Source of the DNA: Streptomyces sp. DH5
Lineage (GTDB): Bacteria > Actinomycetota > Actinomycetes > Streptomycetales > Streptomycetaceae
Assembly (NCBI RefSeq): GCF_020873915.1
Contig: NZ_JAHWGP010000020.1
Location: 87,187-151,186 of the forward strand
Direction: 5' to 3'
DNA: 64,000 bases
Below are positions 9,174 through 18,515 of this stretch, piece after piece (positions within the stretch are counted from its first letter, which is position 1; each line of letters opens with the position of its first letter). The position numbers and the translations under genes were made by a program. The notes under the pieces are model-generated. The model was given only the letters and a program-made list of their open reading frames with translations. It did no database searches and had not been told where the DNA came from.

Positions 9174-10544
9174 ATGCCCATGGGTCACACGGCCACAGCC
9201 CAGGCAGGCTCCGGCGGCCTGACAGCGACCGAGCACCGCCTGGCCAACGGCCTGCGCGTGGTGCTCTCCGAGGACCACCTGACCCCGGTCGCCGCGGTGT
9301 GCCTCTGGTACGACGTGGGTTCACGCCACGAAGTCAAGGGACGCACCGGTCTGGCTCACCTCTTCGAGCACCTGATGTTCCAGGGCTCCGCCCAGGTGAA
9401 GGGCAACGGTCACTTCGAGCTGGTCCAGGGTGCCGGCGGCTCCCTCAACGGCACCACCAGCTTCGAGCGCACCAACTACTTCGAGACGATGCCCGCCCAC
9501 CAGCTGGAGCTCGCGCTCTGGCTGGAGGCCGACCGCATGGGCTCCCTGCTGACCGCCCTGGACGACGAGTCCATGGAGAACCAGCGGGACGTCGTCAAGA
9601 ACGAGCGCCGCCAGCGCTACGACAACGTCCCCTACGGCACCGCCTTCGAGAAGCTGACCGCCCTCGCCTACCCGGAGGGCCACCCGTACCACCACACGCC
9701 CATCGGATCGATGGCGGACCTGGACGCGGCCACCCTGGAGGACGCGCGCCAGTTCTTCCGCACCTACTACGCGCCGAACAACGCCGTGCTCTCCGTCGTC
9801 GGCGACATCGACCCGGAGCAGACGCTCGCGTGGATCGAGAAGTACTTCGGCTCCATCCCCTCCCACGACGGCAAGCCCGCCCCGCGTGACGGCTCGCTGC
9901 CCGACGTCATCGGTGAGCAGCTGCGCGAGATCGTGGAGGAGGAGGTCCCCGCGCGTGCGCTGATGGCCGCCTACCGGCTGCCGGAGGACGGCACCCGCGC
10001 GTGCGACGCCGTCGACGTGGCGCTCACCATCCTCGGCGGCGGCGAGTCCTCGCGCCTCTACAACCGTCTCGTCCGGCGTGACCGCACGGCGGTGGCCGCC
10101 GGCTTCGGCCTGCTGCGGCTGGCCGGGGCTCCGTCCCTGGGCTGGCTGGACGTGAAGACCTCCGGCGACGTCGAGGTGCCGGTCATCGAGTCCGCCATCG
10201 ACGAGGAGCTCGCCCGGTTCGCCGAGCAGGGCCCCACGGACGAGGAGATGGAGCGCGCGCAGGCCCAGCTGGAGCGCGAGTGGCTCGACCGGCTCGGCAC
10301 GGTCGCGGGACGCGCCGACGAACTGTGCCGCTACGCCGTCCTGTTCGGCGACCCGCAGCTCGCCCTCACCGCCGTCCAGCGCGTCCTGGAGGTGACGCCG
10401 CAGGAGGTGCAGGAGGTCGCCAAGAGCCGTCTGCGCCCCGACAACCGCGCGGTGCTCGTCTACGAGCCCGTCGCCGGCGAGGCCGAGGAGACCGGGGAAG
10501 CCGCCGCAGCCGACACCGACGAGAACGAGGAGGCGGCGAAGTGA
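9174..10544 (+). CDS. M16 family zinc metallopeptidase, catalytic partner
   Basis: A 456-residue pitrilysin-family (M16B) peptidase. The inverted zinc motif HxxEH appears as HLFEH at residues 62-66, with the distal glutamate expected in the NERRQRYDN segment about 75 residues later. Processing-peptidase-like enzymes of this kind work as a clam shell of two halves. The start at 9174 has an AAGGGA ribosome site; a second ATG two codons later is possible. The last codons overlap the GTG of the next gene (GTGA), which encodes an inactive partner, so the two are probably made in equal amounts and assemble together. A Glu-rich C-terminal tail is present. Confidence 0.92.
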   Translation: MPMGHTATAQAGSGGLTATEHRLANGLRVVLSEDHLTPVAAVCLWYDVGSRHEVKGRTGLAHLFEHLMFQGSAQVKGNGHFELVQGAGGSLNGTTSFERTNYFETMPAHQLELALWLEADRMGSLLTALDDESMENQRDVVKNERRQRYDNVPYGTAFEKLTALAYPEGHPYHHTPIGSMADLDAATLEDARQFFRTYYAPNNAVLSVVGDIDPEQTLAWIEKYFGSIPSHDGKPAPRDGSLPDVIGEQLREIVEEEVPARALMAAYRLPEDGTRACDAVDVALTILGGGESSRLYNRLVRRDRTAVAAGFGLLRLAGAPSLGWLDVKTSGDVEVPVIESAIDEELARFAEQGPTDEEMERAQAQLEREWLDRLGTVAGRADELCRYAVLFGDPQLALTAVQRVLEVTPQEVQEVAKSRLRPDNRAVLVYEPVAGEAEETGEAAAADTDENEEAAK

Positions 10545-11929
10545 CCGAGCTCGCCACGATGGACTTCCACCCGCAGCCGCAGGCCGGCGAGGCCAAGCCC
10601 TGGGCCTTCCCGGCCCCCGAGCGCGGCTCGCTCGACAACGGCCTGACCGTGCTGCGCTGCCACCGCCCCGGCCAGCAGGTCGTCGCCGTCGAGGTGCTGC
10701 TCGACGCGCCCCTGGAGGCGGAGCCGGCCGGCCTCGACGGTGTCGCCACGATCATGGCGCGGGCCTTCTCCGAGGGCACCGACAAGCACTCCGCCGAGGA
10801 GTTCGCGGCCGAACTGGAGCGCTGCGGCGCCACCCTGGACGCGCACGCCGACCACCCCGGTGTCCGTCTCAGCCTCGAGGTCCCGGCCTCACGGCTGCCC
10901 AAGGGGCTCGGGCTGCTCGCCGACGCCCTGAGGGCGCCCGCGTTCGCCGACAGCGAGGTCGAGCGGCTCGTCCGCAACCGCCTCGACGAGATCCCGCACG
11001 AGCTGGCCAATCCCTCCCGTCGTGCGGCGAAGGAGCTGGCCAAGGAGCTGTTCCCGGCGAGTTCACGCATGTCGCGTCCGCGCCAGGGCACCGAGGAGAC
11101 GGTCGCCGGCATCGACTCCGCGGCCGTCCGCGCCTTCCACGAGAAGCACGTACGCCCCGCCACGGCCACCGTCGTGGTCGTCGGCGACCTCACCGGCGTC
11201 GACCTGGACCAGCTGCTCGGCGACACGCTGGGTGCCTGGACGGGCTCCTCCGCCGAGCCGCGGCCGGTCCCGCCGGTGGTCGCCGACGACACCGGCCGCG
11301 TCGTGATCGTGGACCGCCCCGGCGCGGTCCAGACGCAGCTGCTGATCGGCCGTATCGGCCCGGACCGGCACGACCGGGTGTGGCCCGCGCAGGTGCTCGG
11401 CACCTACTGCCTCGGCGGCACCCTCACCTCCCGCCTGGACCGCGTCCTGCGCGAGGAGAAGGGCTACACCTACGGCGTGCGGTCCTTCGGGCAGGTCCTC
11501 AGGTCCGCCCCGGACGGCACGGGCGCGGCGATGCTGGCCATCAGCGGCTCCGTCGACACCCCGAACACCGGTCCGGCCCTGGACGACCTGTGGAAGGTGC
11601 TGCGCACGCTCGCCGCCGAGGGGCTCACCGACGCCGAACGCGACGTCGCCGTGCAGAACCTGGTGGGCGTGGCGCCGCTGAAGTACGAGACCGCCGCGGC
11701 CGTCGCGGGCACCCTGGCCGACCAGGTCGAGCAGCACCTGCCGGACCACTACCAGGCCGACCTGTACCGGCAGTTGGCCGCGACCGGCACCGTGGAGGCC
11801 ACCGCGGCCGTCGTGAACGCCTTCCCGGTGGACCGTCTGGTGACGGTCCTCGTCGGTGACGCGGCGCAGATCGAGGCGCCGGTGGAGGCCCTCGGGATCG
11901 GCGAAGTCACCGTGGTGAGCGCCGAGTAG
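10541..11929 (+). CDS. M16 family peptidase homologue, non-catalytic partner
   Basis: A 462-residue M16-type protein coupled to the preceding gene by a GTGA overlap. At the position of the zinc motif it reads GVATIMARAFSEGT, so the HxxEH residues are absent and it should not cleave peptides by itself. The R/Y pair near the C-terminal half (REEKGYTYGV) that binds substrate in M16 partners is kept. This active/inactive pair layout is known from bacterial and mitochondrial processing peptidases. The substrates are unknown. A strong hairpin terminator follows the stop. Confidence 0.9.
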   Translation: MTELATMDFHPQPQAGEAKPWAFPAPERGSLDNGLTVLRCHRPGQQVVAVEVLLDAPLEAEPAGLDGVATIMARAFSEGTDKHSAEEFAAELERCGATLDAHADHPGVRLSLEVPASRLPKGLGLLADALRAPAFADSEVERLVRNRLDEIPHELANPSRRAAKELAKELFPASSRMSRPRQGTEETVAGIDSAAVRAFHEKHVRPATATVVVVGDLTGVDLDQLLGDTLGAWTGSSAEPRPVPPVVADDTGRVVIVDRPGAVQTQLLIGRIGPDRHDRVWPAQVLGTYCLGGTLTSRLDRVLREEKGYTYGVRSFGQVLRSAPDGTGAAMLAISGSVDTPNTGPALDDLWKVLRTLAAEGLTDAERDVAVQNLVGVAPLKYETAAAVAGTLADQVEQHLPDHYQADLYRQLAATGTVEATAAVVNAFPVDRLVTVLVGDAAQIEAPVEALGIGEVTVVSAE

Positions 11930-11956
11930 CGATCCGCCGCGCGGCACACACGCGGA

Positions 11957-11993
11957 GGCCCTGGTGACGTGATAGTCACCAGGGCCCTCTTTT
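11957..11993 (+). terminator. Rho-independent-type terminator after the M16 pair
   Basis: A perfect 12-bp stem, GGCCCTGGTGAC at 11957-11968 and GTCACCAGGGCC at 11975-11986, with a 6-base loop and a CTCTTTT run after it. Confidence 0.85.
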
Positions 11994-12119
11994 GCCCGAA
12001 TTGGGGCGGAGGCTGCCCGTCTGGCCTGTGGGATGCGCTACAAAAGCCGGGATCCGTTTGAGGATTGCGGGACACGCCGCTTAGCTTCGTCCGGGCTGTT
12101 CGTCGGGCAGTGCGCCGCA

Positions 12120-12290
12120 CCCGCGGCACCGGACAGCCATCGCCGAGTCCCCGTACGGCGCGAGCCAGGGGAGCCGGGGACCCACATGAGTCCCTGGGGT
12201 GAATCGGACGCCCGCGCGTGTCGCGAGGGGGCCCGTAGGAGACCTTCCTGCTCCGAACCCGTCAGCTAACCCGGTAGGCGAGAGGGAAGG
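12120..12290 (+). promoter_or_regulatory. c-di-AMP riboswitch (ydaO/yuaA type)
   Basis: The leader of the M23 hydrolase gene contains the conserved blocks of this riboswitch: GGGGAGCCGGGGACCC, CTGGGGTGAATCGG, then CCGTAGGAGACCTTCCTGCT and CCGAACCCGTCAGCTAACCC, followed by GGTAGGCGAGAGG. In Streptomyces this RNA class precedes genes for cell-wall hydrolases and Rpf proteins. Binding of c-di-AMP normally switches expression off. The boundaries are approximate. It sits between the M16 terminator and the ATG at 12308. Confidence 0.87.
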
Positions 12291-12307
12291 AAAGGACCAG
12301 CCTGTAC

Positions 12308-13081
12308 ATGGCGTTCACCCGCGCCCCGGGCAAGCACCGTCGTCCCAGCAGGATGCAGCGCGGCACCGCCCGCGCGGCGGGCGTCGCGGCGCTCGCCGGC
12401 AGCGGCGTCGTCGGCTCCCTCGCCGTTCCCGCGCTCGCCGCCGAACCGGCCGCCGCGCAGACCGGCCTCACCCCCGTCGTCACCCTGGGCGACGCGGTCG
12501 CCGACCGCATCGACGCCCAGGCGGCCGCCCAGCACGAGGCCGCTCGTGAGGCGGCCGAGACCGCCGCGCGCAAGGCCGCCGAGGAGGCCGCGCGGGAGCG
12601 GGCCGCCGAGGAGGCGGAGCGGGCCCGCGCCGAGAAGGAGCGCGCCGCGCGCGAGGCCGAGCGCAAGCGGCTGAACACCTTCGTCTCCCCGATCCCCGGC
12701 TCGTACGTGTCGACCGGCTACAAGAGCGGCGGCGCCGTCTGGTCCTCCGGCAGCCACACCGGTGTCGACTTCCACGCCGCGAGCGGCACCCCCGTCCAGT
12801 CGGTCGGCATCGGCACCGTCGTCGAGGCCGGCTGGGGCGGCGCGTACGGCAACCAGGTCGTCATCAGGATGAACGACGGCACGTACACCCAGTACGGCCA
12901 CCTGTCGTCCATCGCCGTCTCGGTGGGCCAGCAGGTGGCCGCAGGCCAGCAGATCGGCCTGTCCGGCGCGACCGGCAACGTCACGGGCGCGCACCTGCAC
13001 TTCGAGGCCCGCTCCGGCGCCGACTACGGCTCCGACCTCGACCCCGTCGCCTACCTCCGCGCGCACGGCGTGAACCTCTGA
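12308..13081 (+). CDS. Secreted M23 family peptidoglycan hydrolase
   Basis: A 257-residue protein. Residues 1-45 form a signal peptide with a twin-basic N-region and an ALAA cleavage site. Residues about 70-120 are an Ala/Glu/Arg-rich helix, probably a coiled coil. The C-terminal LytM/M23 domain shows the zinc ligands in HTGVDFHAASGTPV and GAHLHFEAR. Enzymes of this family cut cross-bridges in peptidoglycan and act outside the membrane. The c-di-AMP riboswitch in the leader indicates control by that nucleotide. A perfect hairpin follows the gene. Confidence 0.92.
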   Translation: MAFTRAPGKHRRPSRMQRGTARAAGVAALAGSGVVGSLAVPALAAEPAAAQTGLTPVVTLGDAVADRIDAQAAAQHEAAREAAETAARKAAEEAARERAAEEAERARAEKERAAREAERKRLNTFVSPIPGSYVSTGYKSGGAVWSSGSHTGVDFHAASGTPVQSVGIGTVVEAGWGGAYGNQVVIRMNDGTYTQYGHLSSIAVSVGQQVAAGQQIGLSGATGNVTGAHLHFEARSGADYGSDLDPVAYLRAHGVNL

Positions 13082-13113
13082 GGCGCCGGCGCCCCGCGCC
13101 GCCCGCGTTTCCC

Positions 13114-13143
13114 GAATGCCCCGGCTCCCGAGCCGGGGCATTC
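13114..13143 (+). terminator. Hairpin terminator after the M23 gene
   Basis: A perfect 13-bp stem: GAATGCCCCGGCT at 13114-13126 and AGCCGGGGCATTC at 13131-13143 with a CCCG loop. A short T-rich stretch follows at 13148. Confidence 0.8.
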
Positions 13144-13281
13144 GGCGTTTCCGGGACGCGCTCCGGCAAAAAAATACTCACGGATTCCGGATCGCCGTCG
13201 GAAATTCCCGCTGATTGCAATAGAGTCACGGAACGGGCGTCAAGTGACGGCGTTTCACGGGGATTAAGCCGGAGGTCGGTC

Positions 13282-13977
13282 ATGCGCATTCCCGCGCACT
13301 CGGTGTGCACGGCGATCCGGGACGACATCGTCGCGGGTGTCCACGAGCGCGGCAGCCGGCTCACCGAGGAGGTCCTCGCCCGCCGGTACGGCGTCTCCCG
13401 TGTCCCCGTCCGGGAGGCGCTGCGCACGCTGGAGGCGGAGGGTTTCGTCGTCACGCGCCGGCACGCGGGCGCGTGCGTGGCGGAACCCACCGAGCAGGAG
13501 GCCGCCGACCTGCTGGAGATGCGCGCGCTCCTCGAACCGCTCGGGGCCTCCCGCGCCGCCCAGCGCCGCACCGAGGCGCATCTGAAGGTGCTGCGCGGCC
13601 TGGTCCGGCTGGGGCAGGAACGCGCCCGCCGGGGCAACAGTGACGATCTGCGCTCCCTGAGCGGCTGGTTCCACGAGACGCTCGCCCAGGCGTCCGGGAG
13701 CCCGGCGCTGACGTCGACGCTGACGCAGCTGAGGCACAAGATCGCGTGGATGTACGCCACCGAGGGGCCCGCCGACCCGGTCGAGTACTGGGCGGAGCAC
13801 GGCGCGATCGTGGACGCGGTGGCGCGCGGCGACGGCGAGCGCGCGAGGTCCGTCACGGCGCTGCACACCGAGCGCGCCGGCGCCGGGCACCGCCTGAGGT
13901 TCGGCTCCGGCGCCGGGCGCGGGGAGCGTGTGAGGAACGCGCAACATCCCGTAAACATGCCGAGTCTGCGCCCTTAA
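13282..13977 (+). CDS. GntR family transcriptional regulator (FadR-type)
   Basis: A 231-residue regulator. Residues 7-70 form a GntR winged helix (LTEEVLARRYGVSRVPVREA, then a wing at VTRRHAGACVAEP). The remainder is an all-helical FCD-type effector domain (LEMRALLEPLGASRAAQRR, then HETLAQASGSP and HGAIVDAVARGD). Such proteins respond to small organic acids or related ligands. No adjacent metabolic operon reveals the ligand. The AT-richer upstream region (13170-13265) likely holds its promoter. A short basic tail follows the FCD domain. Confidence 0.88.
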   Translation: MRIPAHSVCTAIRDDIVAGVHERGSRLTEEVLARRYGVSRVPVREALRTLEAEGFVVTRRHAGACVAEPTEQEAADLLEMRALLEPLGASRAAQRRTEAHLKVLRGLVRLGQERARRGNSDDLRSLSGWFHETLAQASGSPALTSTLTQLRHKIAWMYATEGPADPVEYWAEHGAIVDAVARGDGERARSVTALHTERAGAGHRLRFGSGAGRGERVRNAQHPVNMPSLRP

Positions 13978-14055
13978 CACGAGTGCCGTATACAAAGAGG
14001 GAGTTATTCGCGGGGGTTGTTCATGCTGCCCGCGAATGGGAAATGCGGGAATTGC

Positions 14056-14089
14056 GAAAGGCCCGCCCGGAGGTCCGGGTGGGCCTTTC
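14056..14089. terminator. Bidirectional hairpin between the GntR gene and ptsH
   Basis: AAAGGCCCGCCCGGA pairs almost perfectly with TCCGGGTGGGCCTTT. The stem ends in A and T runs on the two sides, so it can end transcription from both the GntR gene and the convergent ptsH gene. A separate inverted repeat, TTCGCGGG at 14007-14014 with CCCGCGAA at 14029-14036, lies just upstream. Confidence 0.75.
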
Positions 14090-14163
14090 TGTGCGCGGCG
14101 GTAAACCTGCTCCGCGTCCGGTGGAGACCCGGCGAAAAGGCGGTCTCCGCACGCGTGAGCGCG

Positions 14164-14445
14164 TCACACGGTCTCGGGAAGCTCCTCGAGGCCCTCGGAG
14201 ACCAGCTTGGCCAGACGGTCCAGGGCGGCGTCCGCCCCTTCGGCGTCGGAGGCGAGGACGATCTCCTCGCCGCCCTGGGCACCCAGGCCCAGGACGGCCA
14301 GCATGGAGGCCGCGTTGACGGGGTTGCCCCCGGCCTTGGCGATCGTCACCGGGACGCCTGCGGACGTGGCGGCTCGGACGAAGATGGAGGCGGGGCGGGC
14401 GTGGAGACCCTCGGCCCAGCCGACGTTGACGCGGCGCTCAGCCAT
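14164..14445 (-). CDS. ptsH: Phosphocarrier protein HPr
   Basis: A 93-residue HPr. The phosphorylated histidine is His15 in EGLHARPAS, and the regulatory-serine region is at about Ser47 in NAASMLAVLGLG. HPr passes phosphate from enzyme I to sugar-specific EIIA domains of the PTS in the cytosol. The start at 14445 (MAERRVNVGWAEG) fits the usual HPr length. It is monocistronic here and ends at a bidirectional terminator. No enzyme I gene lies in the window. Confidence 0.95.
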   Translation of the reverse strand: MAERRVNVGWAEGLHARPASIFVRAATSAGVPVTIAKAGGNPVNAASMLAVLGLGAQGGEEIVLASDAEGADAALDRLAKLVSEGLEELPETV

Positions 14446-14623
14446 GTGTTGCTGCCCTTCGGTGTTCAGGTTGTCTAGACCAGTTTCCCACATCGTGAAG
14501 CGTGCCCGGGAGCGGCATCCGTCGCCCGCTCCCGGTGGCAGCCGGCCCGCGGCCTCGGCCCGGCTGCCGTCCACCACAGACTGCCTTGCGCCCCTGTCGC
14601 ACGCGAGCCGTACTCTGGGGCCC

Positions 14624-17600
14624 ATGCAGATCTCGTCGGACCGGCACGAGTATCCCGCCCACTGGGAAGCCGACGTGGTGCTGCGCGACGGCGGCACCGC
14701 GCGCATCCGCCCCATCACCGTCGATGACGCCGAGCGTCTGGTCAGCTTCTACGAGCAGGTGTCGGACGAGTCGAAGTACTACCGCTTCTTCGCGCCCTAC
14801 CCGCGTCTGTCCGCGAAGGACGTCCACCGCTTCACGCACCACGACTTCGTGGACCGGGTGGGACTCGCGGCCACGATCGGCGGCGAGTTCATCGCCACCG
14901 TACGCTACGACCGGATCGGCGCCGACGGGACGCCCGCGTCCGCACCCGCGGACGAGGCCGAGGTCGCCTTCCTCGTGCAGGACGCCCACCAGGGCCGCGG
15001 GGTGGCCTCCGCCCTGCTCGAACACATCGGAGCCGTCGCGCGGGAGCGCGGCATCCGCCGCTTCGCCGCCGAGGTGCTGCCCGCCAACACCAAGATGATC
15101 AAGGTGTTCACCGACGCCGGGTACACCCAGAAGCGCAGCTTCGAGGACGGCGTCGTACGCCTGGAGTTCGGCCTCGAACCCACCGACCGGTCCATGGCCG
15201 TGCAGTACGCGCGGGAACAGCGGGCGGAGGCGCGCTCGGTGCAGCGGCTGCTGGCCCCCGGCTCGGTGGCCGTGGTCGGCGCCGGACGCACACCCGGCGG
15301 TGTGGGCCGCAGCATCCTCGACAACATCAGGGACGCCGGGTTCACCGGACGGCTGTACGCCGTGAACAAGGCTTTCGAGGAGGACCGCAAGGACCTCGAC
15401 GGGGTGCCCGCCTACCGCTCCGTCCGCGCCGTCGACGGTCCCGTCGACCTCGCGGTCGTCGCCGTGCCCGCCGAGCACGTGCCCGAGGTGGTCGCCGAGT
15501 GCGGTGAGCACGGAGTGCAGGGGCTCGTCGTCGTCTCCGCCGGCTACGCCGAGGCCGGCCCCGACGGCCGCGAGCGCCAGCGCGCCCTCGTACGGCAGGC
15601 GCGTTCGTACGGCATGCGGATCATCGGCCCGAACTCCTTCGGCGTCATCAACACCTCGCCGGACGTGCGGCTGAACGCCTCGCTGGCCCCCGAGTCGCCC
15701 CGCGCGGGCCGCATCGGGCTGTTCGCCCAGTCCGGCGCGATCGGCGTCGCCCTGCTCTCCCGCCTGCACCGGCGCGGCGGCGGCGTCACCGGGGTCACGG
15801 GCGTCTCCAGCTTCGTCTCGTCGGGCAACCGGGCCGACGTCTCCGGCAACGACGTCCTGCAGTACTGGTACGAGGATCCCGACACCGACGTCGCCCTGAT
15901 GTACCTCGAGTCCATCGGCAACCCCCGCAAGTTCACCCGCCTCGCGCGGCGGACCGCGGCGGCGAAGCCACTGGTCGTGGTCCAGGGCGCACGCCACGGC
16001 GCCGGACCCCGCGGACATGCCGTACGGGCGACCCGGCTGCCCCACGAGACGGTGTCGGCGCTGCTGCGGCAGGCCGGGGTGATCCGGGTGGACACCATCA
16101 CCGAACTGGTCGACGCCGGGCTGCTGCTGGCCCGCCAGCCCCTGCCGGCCGGACCCCGGGTGGCGATCCTCGGCAACTCCGAGTCCCTGGGACTGCTGAC
16201 CTACGAGGCCTGCCTCGCCGAAGGGCTGCGTCCGCACCCGCCGCTGGACCTCACCACGGCGGCGTCGGCGGCCGAGTTCCACGTGGCGCTCTCGCACGCG
16301 CTGGCCGACGACACGAGCGACGCGGTCGTGGTGACCGCGATCCCCGCGGTGGGGGAGGGGCCGGTGCGTGACGCGGCCCTGGCGGACGCCCTGCGCTCGG
16401 CCGCCGCCGCTGCCCCGACCAAGCCGGTCCTCGTGGTCCACGTGGAACTCGGCGGCCTCGCGGAGGCCCTGTCGGCCGCGGCCGGCACGGCGCCCCGGCC
16501 GACGACGGCCCCGCAGGCGGAAGCCGGGCACCCGGGGGACCCGGCGCCCGCCCCGCACACCGCCGCAGGCGCAGGAGCCGACCCCGCCGCCCCGTCGGCC
16601 GGCGGGCCCGGGACGGCGCGACCGGACGCGCACACCGCGCAGGAGGCCTCCGCGGACACGGGACCGGCCGCCGGCGCGCCGGACGGACGGGGCACGGTGT
16701 CCCGGGCGGGGAGCGACGCGGCAGCCGCGGCGGGCATCCCGGCGGCAGGCGGCACGGCACCCCGGGCGACGACGGCCCCGGCGCCGCGGGCGGAGACCGG
16801 TGCCGTACCCCCGGGCCCGGCGCCGCGGACGTCACCCGGCGCGGCACCCCGGCCCGCCGGCGGCACGTCACCGGCGTCTCCCGTGCCGTCCACCGGCCAC
16901 CGCACCCCGGGGCAGCCCGCCCACGCCGGTCCGCCCACTCCCGTCGAGCCCTCCGAGGGCGCTCACCTCATTCCCGCCTATCCCGCCTCCGAGCGGGCCG
17001 TCCGGGCCCTCGCGCACGCCGTCGCCTACGCCCAGTGGCGGCGGGAGGCCGCCGAGCCCGGCAAGGTGCCCGCGCACGAGGACATCGACGAGAGGGGCGC
17101 GGCCGCGCTCATCGACCGGCTGCTCTCGCACGGCGTGGACCTCACCCTCGGCAGCGACGACACCTGCGACCTGCTCGGCGCGTACGGCATCCACGTCCAC
17201 CGCGCCGTGCCCGCCCCCACCCCCGACGCCGCGGCCGAGGCCGCGCGCACCCTCGGCTACCCGGTGGCCCTCAAGGCCACCGCCCCCCACCTCAGGCACC
17301 GCGCCGACCTCGGCGGCGTCCGCCTCGACCTCACGGATGAAGAACAACTGCGCCGGGCCTACGGCGAGTTGACGGAGTTGTTCGGCGCACCGGCGGAGCT
17401 GCGTCCGGTGGTGCAGCGCATGGCGCCGCGCGGTGTCGACACCCTCGTCCGCGCGGTGATCGACCCCGCCGCCGGAGCGGTGCTGTCCTTCGGGCTCGCC
17501 GGGGCCCCCTCACAGCTGCTCGGGGACATGGCGCACCGCCTGATACCGGTCACCGACCGGGACGCGACCTCACTGGTGCGGTCGATCCGCACCGCCCCGC

Positions 17601-17824
17601 TCCTGTTCGGCTGGCGCGGATCCGCGCCGGTGGACACCCCGGCGCTGGAGGACCTGATGCTGCGGGTGTCGCGGCTGGTCCACGACCACCCGGAGGTGGT
17701 CGCCGTCACCCTGGAACCGGTCGTCGTCGCCCCGCACGGCGTCAGCGTCCTCGGCGCCTCCGTACGGCTCACCCCGCCGCCCGCCCGCGACGACCTCGGC
17801 CCGCGGACCATGCCGGCGTACTGA
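14624..17824 (+). CDS. Pat-type protein lysine acetyltransferase (GNAT plus acyl-CoA synthetase-like)
   Basis: A 1066-residue protein. The N-terminal GNAT domain (about residues 20-185) has the acetyl-CoA loop in DAHQGRGVASALLEHIG. It is followed by an NDP-forming acyl-CoA synthetase-like part: a CoA-binding Rossmann segment (VAVVGAGRTPGGVGRS near residue 216), succinyl-CoA ligase-like segments, and an ATP-grasp region from about residue 830. GNAT-first order is the arrangement known for Streptomyces Pat enzymes, which acetylate acyl-CoA synthetases. A long Pro/Ala/Thr/Gly-rich stretch, about residues 620-780, splits the ligase part and makes the protein longer than I expect. Start ATG at 14624. 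Confidence 0.88.
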   Translation: MQISSDRHEYPAHWEADVVLRDGGTARIRPITVDDAERLVSFYEQVSDESKYYRFFAPYPRLSAKDVHRFTHHDFVDRVGLAATIGGEFIATVRYDRIGADGTPASAPADEAEVAFLVQDAHQGRGVASALLEHIGAVARERGIRRFAAEVLPANTKMIKVFTDAGYTQKRSFEDGVVRLEFGLEPTDRSMAVQYAREQRAEARSVQRLLAPGSVAVVGAGRTPGGVGRSILDNIRDAGFTGRLYAVNKAFEEDRKDLDGVPAYRSVRAVDGPVDLAVVAVPAEHVPEVVAECGEHGVQGLVVVSAGYAEAGPDGRERQRALVRQARSYGMRIIGPNSFGVINTSPDVRLNASLAPESPRAGRIGLFAQSGAIGVALLSRLHRRGGGVTGVTGVSSFVSSGNRADVSGNDVLQYWYEDPDTDVALMYLESIGNPRKFTRLARRTAAAKPLVVVQGARHGAGPRGHAVRATRLPHETVSALLRQAGVIRVDTITELVDAGLLLARQPLPAGPRVAILGNSESLGLLTYEACLAEGLRPHPPLDLTTAASAAEFHVALSHALADDTSDAVVVTAIPAVGEGPVRDAALADALRSAAAAAPTKPVLVVHVELGGLAEALSAAAGTAPRPTTAPQAEAGHPGDPAPAPHTAAGAGADPAAPSAGGPGTARPDAHTAQEASADTGPAAGAPDGRGTVSRAGSDAAAAAGIPAAGGTAPRATTAPAPRAETGAVPPGPAPRTSPGAAPRPAGGTSPASPVPSTGHRTPGQPAHAGPPTPVEPSEGAHLIPAYPASERAVRALAHAVAYAQWRREAAEPGKVPAHEDIDERGAAALIDRLLSHGVDLTLGSDDTCDLLGAYGIHVHRAVPAPTPDAAAEAARTLGYPVALKATAPHLRHRADLGGVRLDLTDEEQLRRAYGELTELFGAPAELRPVVQRMAPRGVDTLVRAVIDPAAGAVLSFGLAGAPSQLLGDMAHRLIPVTDRDATSLVRSIRTAPLLFGWRGSAPVDTPALEDLMLRVSRLVHDHPEVVAVTLEPVVVAPHGVSVLGASVRLTPPPARDDLGPRTMPAY

Positions 17825-17893
17825 GGGCGCCCGGGGAGCGGAGTGGGGGTGAGCGGTGCCTCGCAGTCAGCGGCCACCCGTAGGATGGGCGTC

Positions 17894-18478
17894 ATGGCCA
17901 AGACCAGTACGACGACCCAGGGGCTGCGGGCGGCGATCGAGCGCAGCGGCTACTACCCGGCCCTCGTGGCCGAGGCGGTGGAGGCCGCCGTGGGCGGCGA
18001 GCCCATCCGGTCGTACCTGGTCCACCAGGAGACGACGTTCGACCAGAACGAGGTGCGGCGGCACGTGACCGTGCTCGTCCTCACCGGCAACCGCTTCATC
18101 GTCAGCCACACCGACGAGCAGGCCGAGGACAGCACCTCCCCGACGCCGTACGCCACCACGTCGACGGAGTCGGTCAAGCTCGGCCGGATCTCGTCGATCG
18201 TGGTCAGCCGCGTGGTCGCCAACCCGGAGTCGTACAAGCCGGGCACGCTGCCGCGCGAGATCGTGCTCACCATCGGCTGGGGCGCCGTCTCCCGCATCGA
18301 CCTCGAGCCGGCCGCCTGCGGCGACCCCAACTGCGAGGCCGACCACGGTTACACGGGCAGCTCGACCGCCGACGACCTGAGCCTGCGCGTCAGCGAGGCC
18401 GGCGACGGGCCGGAGACGGTGCGCCAGGCGCTCGCCTTCGCGCAGGCCCTCTCCGAGGCGACCGCGGACACCCGCTGA
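17894..18478 (+). CDS. DUF5998 family protein
   Basis: A 194-residue cytosolic protein that follows Pat on the same strand in Streptomyces. Visible patterns are HQETTFDQNEVRRHVTVLVL, SVKLGRISSIVVSRVV and IGWGAVSRIDLEPAACGDPN, followed by a Cys-containing loop (CGDPNCEADHGY). The overall beta-rich layout suggests a PH-like fold, but that is inference. Two candidate ATGs lie at 17885 and 17894; the second gives MAKTSTTTQGLR, which I prefer as the conserved start. Its stop is followed within 6 bases by a 31-base C run. Function unknown. Confidence 0.82.
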   Translation: MAKTSTTTQGLRAAIERSGYYPALVAEAVEAAVGGEPIRSYLVHQETTFDQNEVRRHVTVLVLTGNRFIVSHTDEQAEDSTSPTPYATTSTESVKLGRISSIVVSRVVANPESYKPGTLPREIVLTIGWGAVSRIDLEPAACGDPNCEADHGYTGSSTADDLSLRVSEAGDGPETVRQALAFAQALSEATADTR

Positions 18479-18479
18479 T

Positions 18480-18515
<36 letters not shown>

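Noticed and set aside
14007-14036. Inverted repeat TTCGCGGG/CCCGCGAA as a GntR operator
   Set aside because: It lies downstream of the GntR gene with no promoter it could control, so an operator role is not supported.
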